From Dirofilaria immitis (lineage: Eukaryota > Nematoda > Chromadorea > Rhabditida > Onchocercidae): DNA of 64,000 nucleotides. Location: assembly GCA_024305405.1 (NCBI GenBank), contig JAKNDB010000076.1, positions 1,050,501 to 1,114,500 of the forward strand. The letters run 5' to 3'. Within the stretch, counting starts at the first letter, position 1; each line of letters starts with the position of its first letter. This document shows, in pieces, positions 12,125-25,233 of this stretch. The notes below the pieces were generated by a model, which was not told the DNA's origin, searched no databases, and was given only the letters and a program-made list of their open reading frames with translations. A program made the position numbers and the translations under genes.

Positions 12125-15100
12125 TCACGCCCACAAGGCAGTAAACTGACAGTAAATTTCCAAAATTCTTGGATCAATTCCTGGTGTAACAAATAATTCC
12201 TTATCGATATCGTGTTTTATCTCGAACAATTCGTGCCAGTACTAAAAATCAATTTCGATTTTGAACCATTAACAGAAATATTTTTATACGAAACAACTGC
12301 TTATTTCCATAAAAACTATCTGCATCATAAATTCTTCTAAATTGTAGCTTTAAGGATGAAAATAATAACTTTTTGTTTACAAGATAATCCAATAAATCAC
12401 AATCAAAAAAATAATACAACATAAAGTATTTGCAAATAGGTATTTTAACAATTATTAATGTTAATTTGCCGATAAAAGGAAGTCCAAAAATCCTGATTTC
12501 AGATGGAGAAGTCAAAATTTAAAAATTAAGCGCAAACCCTCAATAATATCTCCTTAAATCGTCCCATCATATATCGATACCAATAAGTGTCGTAGTTTCT
12601 TCCAGCTGTTTCATATTTTACAAGATGTTCTGAGAGAAACACTACCAATTTCTAAAAAGCAGTTGTCTTTAAGACTGGGAGAACCAAGACGAGAATTCTA
12701 CAATAATGTTCGCTATCCTATTTACATTTTAGAATTTCAAATTTTCATCTCACTTTCCATCAAAATAAAATTTCCATAAAAATGTTAAAGCTAAAACAAC
12801 ACATTAATATTTTAAATACAACAAGACGATATCCCAACTTAATGTAAACGTACATGCAAAACATTAAGAAATAGATTTTTCAACATTTCTTGTAATTCCA
12901 CCAATTCTTTCTTCTTCTCTTCAATATCATCATCAAGAACCACCCCAAACTATCGTCTTCCTCATTGCAGAAATGCTGATACGCCTGCAGAAAGAATTCG
13001 CAAAAAATAATCACTTATGAGGCAGTAAAAATACCAGGAAACAAAAATTTGGTACACTGAGCCACAAAATTCTCAAAACATTACATTAGTCCTATACATC
13101 TATTTGACATTTACAGTTAATGAGAAATATTGGGCTTGATTTACTAATCCACTATCAAATTAGTTTTATACAATGGTTTTCTGATCAGTAAGGATAATTA
13201 TTCGGGAATTAACTGAAGCTACAAAATTGAAAAAAAAAAGTGATTCGTTGGAAGTAATCAATTTAGAATTTTTAGTAATTGTCAATGATGGAAAAATATC
13301 AAAAAGGATCTCTAATACTTTAGAGAATTGATTAACTGAGAGAAGAGAGAAGACACATAAGTAGAAAATTATTTCACTGTTTGTCTGAAAGAACTTTCCA
13401 CTTCGTTCATAAATCCCAGTTCTCCAGAAGTAACGTTCACGGAATCATGAAATTATACAAATTACATCTCCATCAGTTCGACTCATTCTAGCATGCTTCT
13501 CTTGCATTCGTTGAAGTTGGTTTTTACATCGATCTGTATGCCCACACGCATATTTTATAACTACAAACAGTGCTTCCCACAGCCAAAAGCTATAAAATTA
13601 AAAAAAATAAAGATTATATTAAGGTCTAATATGATTTGTTCCAATCTCATAATTTAAAAAAATACCGAAAACTAACATTAAGCAATGCAAAAACTAACCG
13701 ATGTAATTCCTGATCAAGATAATTGCTCAATAACCAGGATGCCACAGCATTCGCACTCACCAATGTCATTCGAAGCATTTTGGTAATTAAAACAACCATC
13801 ATCTGCAAAGCAACTAAATATTTGCAATAAATAAAGTAGCAAAAACTTGACCAAAAATAACTGATCAAAAATAATGAAGTTTCTTTATAGAAAATAGAAA
13901 TAAATGTAAGACCAATAATTTTTTCGACCATACCCTCTTCCCCTTCCTCCTCTATTAATACTCGAATAAAAAAAATTCTTAAATGACACTTACCTGTCGA
14001 TTATGTTTCCAGACATTATAAAGTGTTCGCAAAAGTGCCGTAGAAGAGTCATCATTAATGTCACTCAATTCTTTTAATGTTTCGTAGTATCTGGATTCAA
14101 AATATATAATCGGTTTAAATTTTAATCCATTCAGCAGGTATGAATTACTCATTTCAATTAAGTTAATTTAAGTTAAAAAAGGAAGTAAACAGATGTTTTT
14201 GAAGCCTGAACATGTTCATGAAGAAAATAAAGAAAAACAAACCTTGCTAAAGCTGCAAAGTTGTGACTAAATGATTTTTGCGCTGTATTAAGCATAACTG
14301 CAAAAAAGTGGAAAGTGTTGTTAAACCGTTGTCTTTCTGGCTAAATCCGCGTAATATTTCTGTTAACTTCTTTGGCTCAGCTTTATTACGGAATGCTCTT
14401 TCAACTTCGACAACCAATTCTTTTACACTTTGTTCTTCTATGAATAGTAAATTAAAATTGATTGCTGCAAGCTCTGTTAGTATATTATACTTTTTCGATT
14501 TACTGAAATTGCAAAAATGATAATCGGTAAGCAGTTATTGAAAGAATAAATATAACTCAGATATAACTCAGAAGGTGATCGTAGAAATTTCTTTCTCGAT
14601 TATTTCCGTTTTACTGAAGTGTATGATTGAAATAACAATAAAATATTACCCAGTTCCCGCATTTTTGAAACACTCACTGAATGTGTAAGTGAACAATCCA
14701 GTTATATATATATGTGTAAGTGAACAATCCAGTTATATATATATATATATCATAGAGAAAAAATAAAAGTTCCAACTTGAAGGAAAATGTGTTTTAGAAA
14801 GAAATAGGCATATAAGTACTAATCAATGTACCTCGCTCTGCTAGAAATAATATAGAGGGTTTTTCCGGTGCTATTTCTTCGAATGATCTTGGCAAGCAAT
14901 CACAAATTCTTTCGTGATACGAAAACCTCATACATTTTTCGATAACCTTAATTTGGAAAACTATGAATTAATTGCCTTTTAACAGTTCTTTAAAAAGAAT
15001 TTAAACTGGCACCAAAAATATATATTGCTAACTTCCTTCACAAAATATCGTCTCGGTGCATAATCATTCAGATCAAGACAATTATCCCAGTCAATCCAAG

Positions 15101-18100
15101 ACCAGCGATATTCAAAATTAGATATGTGATAACTAAACCAATCAATCAATCTAAAATGAAAATACTTCATTTAAGCACAAGCATAATAATAAAATTCGAA
15201 TTCGCAAGAATAGATTATGATCTATACTGCAAAATTTTTTTGCATTATATGGAAGAAAGAAATTTGATTCTAAGTAAGAGTACTGCTACTTAACCAGAGT
15301 AAAACGACTGAAATTAAATTTCATTATAAATAGCTCACCTGTCAATACATTCAAGCTGCATTGTATCGATCCGCTGATAAAACAATTCCGCAGCTTGAGC
15401 GATTACCTAGAAATATGCAAGTTTCGTACCGTAGTTTGGATTTGAAAATCATATAACAAGTCATAACTGTTCCCCTAGATTTTGGTATGAAGGAAATATA
15501 AAAAAGGATGAAGAAGTCAACCTGAGGCATATCTTTCATCTTGCATAATTCAATCATCAAACTTCCATAAAATAAAGGTCGCAATGGCGGATGTGGCAGA
15601 CGAAACAATTGCGAAAAGATTGCTTCTAAGATCATGTAATTTATTGGAACCATTGCTTTTTTTGATAATTGACAAGCTGTGCTGCACTAAAATTTCAAAA
15701 ATTCATTCTGTCTCAAACTTTGAAAGATTTTAGGAAATACGAAATAAAAGTAATAATGTAATTAGAGATAAAAAGACTACCATTCTTTCCTACTATAACG
15801 ATTATTCTTAATTATCGAGCACAGTTCTTCCTTAACCAAAAAACGTTCGATCGAATGAGCACCAGGAAGCACTGGTCCCTATGGATGATTATTTCAAAAT
15901 GATAAAAACTGAACAACGAAAAAGTGGAGATAAAAACAAAAGTAAAGAAACGTAGATAATTACTCCATCTGGGCAATCGTCATAATCGAAAAATGGAATA
16001 CAACAGTAGGTAACGGATATACCATCACTGATGTATGCGGTGGTGGAACGAATCTGCAGAATAGTATCATAAATTAAATATACCATCATAAAAAAATTCT
16101 TTTCAAAGAAACTACATCTAAATGATCATAACAGAAGAAACTTTCAATATGTTCTAGTCATAATGTATTTTGTACGGAAATCTTTTCCAGAATACTATAT
16201 TTGATTATCTCATTTCATATTCATCAATATTGTTATTTTGTTTTGAAAGCTTCATCATCAACCAAAAAGGAAAGATATTTTTTTTTGAAAATGACTTCAA
16301 AATTTGTTATAAAAGTTTCAAAAAAAAAAATTATTAGTGATTCTTACAGCGGTAAATTATGCGTAACTGCACCGGCCAAAGAACAATCAAACGCTATATA
16401 ATATCGCGAAATATGTCGCTCTATCCAACCATCATCCCGTAACTTGGAAATTTGAATCCACAGCCTACTCAAATATTCTTCTTGTTCATGTTCCATTGCT
16501 GACCAAACTTGAAGCAGCTGAAAGTAAAATAATTTCTAGCAGTAAAAATACATTAAAAATTAATAAAAACGGTAGAATTGGTTAAGGAAATCAAATAACA
16601 CAATGAGAAATCAGAAGCTTGATTATAATTTTGCAAAATAATATACTATATAGTCAGTCATAAAACAGATAACTTTATCAATATTTCGTTCAGCACTTAC
16701 TATTCTTAGATAAAATCTCAAACTTACCATTATTCCACCTCCCTCCTCTATCTGAAAAGGTTATGATAAAGAAGAAATTTATGTTAATATCGCGTCTGCC
16801 AATATCATGTCCGCCAGACAATCACTAAATTCGCTGACCGCACTAAGTTTTTATATTTTACCTTGGCATGAGATGTATTCCTTTCAAGCATATATTTACC
16901 AATGCCTTCTAAGAGATTATCAAGTGGTTCCTTCTCTCTATCATTTAGTTCAGGTCCCGCCCACGGAAGGCTGTACAGTACAGCATAAACGAACCAATCA
17001 CTTCGAACCTGGAACGATCAACATTCTTTCAGAACAAGAAAATTTATAGTTGTTTCATGTTTAAACGAAAAACCCATTGTTATTAAAAAGTTGACATCTA
17101 TATTCAAATTCAAGAAATTAAAGAACTGTGCAAAATCACACTTGTGGAACGTTTTCTTCACAAGCTGCTTCCATAAAACTTTCATAAAACTCTACCAAAG
17201 AATTGGACGAAACAACATGACAGTTGATCAGGTCAGCAACAAATATAACCTGGAGAAACACATCAATAATTATCAACCAATAACCAAAAATGATTAATGC
17301 AGAAAAGACACGATAAAATTTCAAAAACTGTAAAACTTACAATATGCAAAGCATGAATGAAATTAGCAGACAAAAGTTTCTCCTGCAAAACTTCCAGTAA
17401 TTGATGAAGAAGCTAAAAATTTTCCCAAAATTGATCTTTTTCTAGTGATTAAATAAATTATGTTATGCAAAACATCATATTATTTTGTTCTTAATATAGA
17501 AAGCTTGCAATACCTCAAAACCAAACTTCTGTTTCCTCGAGTTCAACAAACCGGCAAGAGTTGAATATGCAGTAATTTCTTCCGGTAAATAACATATGCT
17601 ACAATAATAAAAATTTATGTTAGTAATTACAACATTTACAAACTCTTGAGCTCTATTCACATAAAAAATATTAAACGAAAATTACCACTCTATAATAATG
17701 TCAATAACGCGATCTATATCAGTACTGAGATAGATTTCCAATGAGTGCGCCAAACTTTCCAAATTGGATTCCATGGATGAACTACCCTGAATAAAATAAT
17801 ATCGCCTATTTTGAAGCCGATAAAACCACAAAGCATGAGAGCCTGTTTCATCCAATCATCCTTATCTTTGTTTTTAAAAATAATTTTTACCTTTAAAATT
17901 CATGAAAATTAAGCTATGAAAATGAAGCAATATTTCGATTATTCATACCATCTATGAAATCACCGCTGCGGGTTCATCCTTACCTTCTCACCAATACGAC
18001 TGATGAGTAATTCTAAATGAATTTCTGATTCCTTTCTTTTCGGGATAGTTCGCCGTCTTTTAAAGCACCAATCATTATCTATAAACTTTAATTATTGTGC

Positions 18101-18303
18101 AATAAAAATTCAAAAATGATAATACAAGAATCTTTCTAAATGTAATGTCTTTCCAACTGTAATAATGAGATGGACTCTACAAGCACACGAAAGTTGATTA
18201 AAAATTTTTAAAAATAGCGGACAAATTTCACTTCATTATGAGTCATACCTTCATCATCGGCACGTCTCCTTCGGTCCTGATCAGTAAGCGGCGAATGAAT
18301 CAT
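12125..18303 (-). CDS. ncbp-1: Nuclear cap-binding protein subunit 1 (CBP80)
   Basis: Large MIF4G-repeat subunit of the nuclear cap-binding complex; with CBP20 it binds the m7G cap and helps splicing, 3' processing and export. About 23 exons, ~820 codons (human 790). ATG at 18303 opens a basic Arg-rich N-terminus (RRRTIPKRK). Diagnostic stretches, each close to human CBP80: LINCHVV and ENVPQ (17142-17249), [12 protein letters not shown] (16862-17008), AHSIERFLV (15781-15878), [15 protein letters not shown] (15033-15150), [12 protein letters not shown] (14832-14946), [14 protein letters not shown] (14243-14502), KNLFLNVL (12854-12959), and the C-terminus [16 protein letters not shown] (12125-12241). 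Exon 16728-16751 is only 24 nt. Three single-base frame breaks in homopolymers occur at 14302-14307, 15657-15663 and 15989-15993; splice phases and conservation indicate missing bases rather than a pseudogene. Exon structure around 14.6 kb is unresolved. Confidence 0.97.
14681..14752. repeat. 31-bp tandem duplication plus (TA)n in an NCBP1 intron
   Basis: The unit starting ATGTGTAAGTGAACAATCCA is repeated at 14681 and 14712, each followed by a TA run. It abuts the region where an NCBP1 exon junction could not be resolved. Confidence 0.85.
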
Positions 18304-19145
18304 TTCTAAGTATTGTAACAATCAAAATCAAAGAAATAGTAAGACATTCTTTATTCTTCGCAAAAGTTAATTGACTATCCAAAAATATACAAAAAAATTG
18401 GACAGAATTATAACGATAAAACTTTACTGAGTATTGTTTCCACTAAATTTAATTTCAAACGAGAGGCATGCTGAGATACAATGTTCGTCTTAATGAAAAA
18501 AAATCTACCAATTTCAGGTAAAGAAAGTTTAAAAGATAAAGTGCCATTTTTCGTATAAAAGAGAACTATTGTAAAAACAAACCATAGGAACTGTCTTTTC
18601 AAAATGTTAGCAGTTAATCATTTGTTTCATATCTTTTACAGTTACTAAAAAATAAAACTGTGCACAATATTTTATTATCAAGGCATTCATACTTCTTGTC
18701 AAACAGTGAATAAAATAAAAAAATTTTATTCATTACAAAAACATCTGTGCTTGATCTATGATAATGCAGCAATTTGCAAGTTCATAATAACTACAATACA
18801 GCTTTCGAATTAAACAAAATATTAAAAGGCAACAAACTGACAAAAATTTTCCACTTAAAAAAGTTAAATACATTGGACAAGCGAAATAAACTAGCAGAAA
18901 ATAAGAATTCACGATACAAGTAACAGTATGACAAAATTTCTTTGAAACTTACTGAAACAATTCAAAAAAATATCCGAAGGAACAAATTAAACGCAAGATC
19001 CTAATGAATTTGCCGATTTCCATGCTTAAAAACAAAACATTAATGCGAAAAGCAGCAACAACCTTAGCATGAATAAAGAAACATATCTGTACAAATTTTA
19101 TTGATGAAACATGTTATGAACTTTCTCAAAAGCAATATTATGACA
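18304..19145. other. Intergenic region between NCBP1 and RMDN1
   Basis: No supported exon. It should contain the NCBP1 promoter/5' UTR and the RMDN1 3' UTR; AATAAA on the minus strand at 19097-19102, about 44 bases past the RMDN1 stop, is a likely poly(A) signal. Confidence 0.5.
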
Positions 19146-21370
19146 TTAGAGTTTCGTGAAATCCTTTACACCAAGCTTTCGTAATTTTTCGTATGCCTAA
19201 AATAATAAAATTAAACATTTTAGACTTTTTATTATCAACAAGTAAAATATAAAAGTTTCACAGCAAAAATTTCTACCTTATCATGAGTATCACCGTCATC
19301 CATGGTAATAATTGGCATTTTGAATGCAGCCTTATAAAGTTCAAAAGCTTCTTCTGTTTGACCAAGTCTAGTTTTCACTTCTGCTAAATACCATAAATTC
19401 GAAGAATGAGAATTCGGCTGAAACTAATATTCTTGGAATATGTGCTACTAGAAAACTTATCATACCGAAAAAGAGTCACTAAATGTACATTTCCTGTCTT
19501 ACCTTGATAAATTCAGCTTTCTGGAAACATCTTAAAGCGTCTTCATATGTTGCTAATGGTACTGATCCGTAAAATGACTTAACTATTGTAGCTTTCCATG
19601 ACGACAGATCCGCAAATGTAAAGTACCATACACCTCAAATAATAAATTTTGACTCACGAACTAAAAAACTATGGTCAAAAACAAGAAACCCTAATTTCAT
19701 AAGTAACATATGTAGTAAATAAATACGAACCAAGTGCATGCCAAGTAGTCGCATCAGTAGAATTTATATCAAGTGCTTTTTCAAGATGTTTGCGAACTTC
19801 AAAGGACTGTCGAATCTGTTCCCTGGTACCTTCATATTCTGACACATAACTTAGCACAATAGCATACCTAAAAAGACCATCGTAAAAAATTCTTATTTAT
19901 ATTGCAGAAAATGTTTCATTTTATGATCTCCCCATTGTTGTCTTCCAGTCATCATGTAATCCGAGTATTGAAGATAAAATGAGGTCTAGCATTTCAAATT
20001 ACATCATCCACATCAAGAGATAGTCGTTTTAGATCGTTCATCACAAAGAAAAACAAATACAGCAACTATTTTTCTCCAGTCAAATTATGTCCGATCGAAA
20101 TCCTTTATTTCATTCAATAGTTCGACTAAAAAGAATCAATGCAGTAAATCTTCCACCATTCAGAGTGCTGACCAAAAATTAAAAACTATCAACTGCTTGT
20201 TGAATTTAGAACAATTGAAAGTTTATTGTCGACAGACAAAGACTATCTGGAAGTGTTGTCAACAATAAATCTTAAACTCTTTTGGTTACGGTTACTTCAC
20301 CTATTCATTATTGTACATTCTTCTAGTTTGAAAACAGTTCCAAAAGCTAAAGATTTTTTAGAAATCTCGAGCAGAACATACTGTTTGATTGTTTTAAACA
20401 GCAATGCCAACAACTCACCATTTATGAACCTCCCAGCAAGATTCTTCACTTTCATTATCAAGTGCTTTTTTCGCCATTTTCAAGGCATCATACATGAATC
20501 GCTTTTTGTCATTTTTATCCTAAAATACCTTTAAACTTTATCAACATAGTATTTGTGACAGATAATTACTGGCCCCCAAACTGCGAGTAATTATGACGTA
20601 CTTGAATCCACCGAAAATATCTTAAAATCTTTGTTAAGCCAAAATTTAAAAATCAACCTTAGACATTTTGGCTTTTTCATACAGTACGCGAGCTAATCGC
20701 CAAAGCATTTGTGGATCACTGCCTGATGAAAATCTGAAAAAAAGGAGTATGTCAAACTGCACAACTCAGTATGTCAAACCGTACAACTCCAGATTTTATT
20801 TCGGGAAAAACTGATAAGAAATCACACTTCAGTAACTGAACCTCCTTAAGACGTTATATGCATTTTCGATCAAGTAAACGTTGTATAATGTATCTGCTTC
20901 TCGTTTGAAACGCTCCAATTTTAATGTTTCCTTAGAGACATCGTTTCTTTCTAGCTTCATATCCAGAAAAGATAATAATGTGAAACCTGTTAGGAATAAA
21001 GAAATAAACGAATGAAAGTTGACAACCTCAATTAACTCACAGATCCGAAAAAACACTGATAAACATCAAATTAGTAGCATCTATTAAGCATGCTGAAACT
21101 GAATCTTATCCAATAATGAATGATCTGATCATATCACCTGTTGTACCCATGGCTGTAGCTCCTAGAAAAACTCGGCGCGCTCGCTTATATTCACCGAATC
21201 TTCGTTTCACATCTTGCATACCCTAAAATAAGGAAAATATTTTATCATAAATTAGAAAAATGTCATTTCGCAAATGTCATATAACAATGCAAACCAACCC
21301 TGGTAGTCTGTATTCTACCATCGTTCAATGATACAAGTCGTCGCAACCGTAATAATGCTCTACTCAACAT
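19146..21370 (-). CDS. RMDN1: Regulator of microtubule dynamics protein 1 (RMDN1-like)
   Basis: TPR-like helical protein of the RMDN/RMD family, linked to microtubules and, in vertebrates, to mitochondria. Nine exons (19146-19196, 19277-19417, 19503-19633, 19731-19867, 20419-20519, 20658-20733, 20842-20986, 21138-21222, 21299-21370), all in consistent phase, give 312 residues, almost the length of human RMDN1 (314). ATG at 21370 starts an Arg/Leu-rich leader (MLSRALLRLRRLVS) that could target mitochondria, followed by a short hydrophobic segment (TGFTLLSFL). Family hallmarks in order: ADTLYNVY, QMLWRLARVLYEKAK, HKWYAIVLSYVSEYEG, LEKALDINSTDATTWHALG, VWYFTFADLSSWKA, VPLATYEDALRCFQKAE, LGQTEEAFELYKAAF. 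Exon 19503-19633 begins just upstream of the FADLSSW block and joins in phase 1. No frame break was found, so this is a good control for the homopolymer problem seen in neighbouring genes. Confidence 0.93.
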
Positions 21371-22540
21371 GCGGCTAGAAATAATGATGCATATTATAAA
21401 TACAGCACAGAACAACTAAAAAGAAATCAGATTCGATCAAGTCATCTATTTCCACTATGATTACTTGTCTCTATTTCATCTAGTAAAGCCTTTCGAGATT
21501 CGAGAAAAACAGCCGGAAATGCAACGATAAATCTGGCAATTTACATTACCACACTTTGACCTCTCAACTAAGGAAACGGAATATAGCATGGCCCTCACGA
21601 CATACTACGACTTAACCATACTATACTCATTAAGCTATATGAATTTGCCGTGTGAGTTATATGACATTTATATAGTGTGAATTGGTGATCGCTTTACTAC
21701 TAGAACAATAAGCTGCAAACTTGCGGATTTCTTCTTCTGCTCGTAAATATCCCGCGAGTAATTTGTAACGAAGAAAAAAATGATATCATAATTTAAATAA
21801 CCTGGAGCACATATAAAAAACATTTACTAAATGTCTCATTTTAAGTTAGCAAAATTGTCGAGCAAACCGTTTCTTAATTATGAATTCTAAAGCATGTTCC
21901 TGTATAAAAGATGCGCTTCAAAGTTTAATTTATGACAACTTTGCACCAATATAATCGAAAAAGGCAATATAATTCGTGCAATACAAGTTAATTTGCTTTA
22001 CATACAAATTTGATATTCTGATTTTGTCAATGACTAAAAAAACGATTATGTAACCACCCATTAATGAACACTATTCAATTCTTTTCTAAGATCTTCATTC
22101 ATAAAAATCTTCTCAGCAGTTACGTTCAGTTAGGTCCTCACATAATACGCTTTAGCTTTATTAGCCAGCTGAAGTAGATGTGAATGTTTTTTCAGAATGA
22201 TCAACAAATGAGTAACACAATGACTTTACATTAAATAATTAATGGATTTCATAACTCCAATTCCTCTTGAAACCATTGTCTGCATGTCTTTGCAAAAGAG
22301 AAAGAAAATTTCGATAGTTATTCGTAAACTAAATAGACATTTTGCACAACAGATGACAACTGTAAACATCCTGAATCATGCATCTTATGTGAATTGCGAG
22401 AGAAATGCATTGTCATAATTATATTCAACTATTACTTCCAACAGGAAAAATTTCAATTATTGACTAACAGTTAATTATGAACAAATATAACACATGCAGG
22501 TAGCTTAGCGTTCCAGGAAATAGTACACCACCACACAAAA
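21371..22540. other. Intergenic region, no gene seen
   Basis: AT-rich with no supported exon on either strand; presumably RMDN1 promoter and 3' region of the next gene. Confidence 0.5.
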
Positions 22541-23953
22541 TCAGAATATAAAGACGTAGAAGAATAATAAGATCAATATAATATTCAGCGCTATCAAACC
22601 AAACGTAATCCGCATATCGCAATGTAGCATAAGCTGTTGCAACAGATTAGATGCTGAAAATAAGGCTGTTTTAATTTTCTTCTGGGAAATAAGTGTATTC
22701 TCGGATAAATAAAAGAACATAAAAACATGCTCTAGAAATTTGACTATCTCGAAATTAACCAGTTTGAATATATTGCTTTCCTTCCTTTGTTTTGATCAAA
22801 AACTCACCATATCGTGTAAGTCCGAGATTGCGTAAATTGGGATCTTCATTAGATCGATCCTTTAAATCCTGTGCGATCGAACGTGTTAAAGTTGTAGACC
22901 ACAAACTAGAAACATTCTGCTCATTTTCAATTTTATCGCCCACAAATCGTCGTCCATCTTTATGATAAGTGATTTTTCGTTTCTGTAATCAGGAAAAGCA
23001 GCTTTCTCACGAACATAGACCTCGATTTTGCAATCAGCATAACATTGAAAATTCAGATCCACACAGAATATCCCTTTCAAGGTATCAAAGATTTTCAAGG
23101 AATCTTTGAATGTCCTCAGATAGCTCTAGCCCTTTAAATGAAATGATCATTATAATTGAAAAATAACCGAGCAGCCCAAAACAGCGAGTTTTATTTTCAG
23201 CAAATGCAGAAAAACTGCAGCACCCGTAAGTAAATACGATTCTGTCATTTTTTTTTTTATATGAAAGACGAAAACAGGAAATTTTTATACTTTCCGGACA
23301 ATTTTGAGTCTCATCATTCCAATGATAACAAATCATCAAACAATCAAAAATCATAATATTCGCTCACAAACGGTTGTTTCACTAAAAGTGGTAAATTAAA
23401 AAACAGTACTATCCTACAATCCCAGAAAGCATTGACATTTTGAATTTCGATTTTCTTATTATATATCAGTAAGAGTAAAAGTAATGCTCAAAAATTTTCA
23501 TAAAACGATTTTAATCATTTCACCCCAGATGCCACATGACGTCTAGCCTTTACTTGTTTATTGGAAGTAACAATGCAAAAAAAAACCAAAAACAAAATTT
23601 AATAAAGAATATGAAAATCTTGAACAGCAGTTGGGTAAACACACAAAATCTGATTAACCATTAACCAAGCAATCAAAATAAAAACTTATGTGATTCAGAA
23701 ATACACAGAAGTAAACAAGTAAGACTTACTTGTCTTAAATTCTAATAAATCACTGGAAAATGCACTTGCATTCATATGAACTTGCAAATAAATCATTCCA
23801 TTCTCTGTACAATAATTTGAAGAAATGATAATAAATCGTCGGAAAAAGAGAAAGGCTTACAGTTTGACATGAGAACAAAGTTTTCTCTTCTTTGGCCTTC
23901 TGAAATTCAGCCAACGACACTGGCTCAACTGGGCCATTAAAAACATGCAGCAT
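22541..23953 (-). CDS. Small protein with C-terminal membrane anchor, family not recognised
   Basis: Three exons (23861-23953, 22760-22982, 22541-22653) join in frame to a 142-residue protein with canonical splice sites. The N-terminus begins MLHVFNGPVEPVSLAEFQKA; the middle is charged and includes KITYHKDGRRFVGDK and LTRYGEFLIKTKEG; the last ~25 residues are strongly hydrophobic (FGLIALNIILILLFFYVFIF) and end directly at the stop. That layout is typical of a tail-anchored protein with a cytosolic N-terminal domain, in ER or outer mitochondrial membrane. There is no signal peptide. I do not recognise the family; the function is unknown. The first intron (~880 bp) contains longer ORFs that I treat as chance. 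Confidence 0.65.
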
Positions 23954-25233
23954 CGTTATTGTATAATTTTACTAACGAGCACTGCAAAAAATTTTTTCAA
24001 AATGAAAAGAGACTAGAATATAGCGTAAAAAAGCGGTATTTGATATCAATTTTAAGCATAAATAGCAAGACTTTAAAAGACATCTATATTTTCTTTTCGG
24101 CTTAGCAGTTCTTAAGGAAGGCTAACAAAATTACAAATTCGAATCTAAGCTTCAAGCACAAATTAATTTTAAATTCTGTTGTTTGCATTTTGTGTTTTAA
24201 TGCAACTACACAGAAAAAATAAAAGAAAACAACGATATTTAGATCCAAGTCATACTTCTAACAACCTTTTCATGGATTCATGTTTAAAACCAAACATATC
24301 CGGAAACCATTTAAGGTGAATATAAATCCACTTCAAATTAATTCTGAATAATAAAAATCAAAGCCGGAAGAAATATAAAAGTTCATAAAGACATTTAAAC
24401 AAAGGATTAAAAAATGAGGTACTCAAAAACTAATTTGAATAGAATTCTTTCATTTTGCAAAGAAATTTTTACCATTCGCTACTAAGGTGAAGGACGCAAA
24501 CAAAAAAGTTCATAAAGTGAAAATAAAAATATAATTCGAAAACATTTTCCAATGACTTTATTTGGAAAAAATGATACGAATTGTCGATAAAAAATGAAAA
24601 TTAGGAAAACACTTGTTTCCTTATATCAAAGAATTGAGAAAAATGAATCGGCCTATCTTCTCTTATTTCACAAAGAATGTAGCTTATGCCCGCTGAGAAA
24701 CTTCTTTAAGTGGAACTTCATTTAAATTGTATGTTGGAAATGAAAAAATAAAAGAAGGAGAAAATGAATTCAACACGTCATAGAGATGGAGACATTAATA
24801 GCGACCGGTTTGGATACAAAATTCTATTCTCTTTACATCTTTTTTCATTGTTCTCTCAAAATAAAAAGATCATTTAATTAATAAATTCAAGTATACAAAA
24901 CTATCCCAGCGTTTTATTGAATTATGATACAATAGATGGATTTTTTTATAAATGTGAGATACCATTCTATAGTCTTGTTAAAAATAAAAAATGGATAGAG
25001 AAACAAATTAAATAATCGAAAAAAAAAGAAATCTCTTGTTTTTAAACTGCTCACTTTCTTCCATAGTATCATAAAAATATTCTATATACATGAGCCACCC
25101 AAAAAAGAACAGAAAATGCACCCAGTGAAAAATGAATCATAGCATAGCAATCGAATTATAGTGAAAGTTATTTATAGTCTTATTGTGATCATCGAAATTG
25201 AAGGACAATAAAAGTAAGATACATAATTTGAAC
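23954..25233. other. Intergenic region between the small membrane protein and GTF3C1
   Basis: No supported exon; low-complexity AT-rich sequence. Confidence 0.5.

Noticed and set aside
15664..15686. Reading the start of NCBP1 exon 15522-15686 in the frame that stays open without an added base
   Set aside because: The upstream exon ends in phase 2, and the phase-2 frame matches CBP80 (CAAQLV), whereas the open frame does not fit the junction.
23085..23354. 89-codon minus-strand ORF between exons of the small membrane protein
   Set aside because: Flanking exons join in phase 0 without it and it has no paired splice signals in a useful frame.
12125..25233. A nematode operon of NCBP1, RMDN1 and the small membrane protein
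   Set aside because: Same strand, but the gaps are about 0.8-1.3 kb, much longer than usual operon spacing, and no SL2-type signal was identified.
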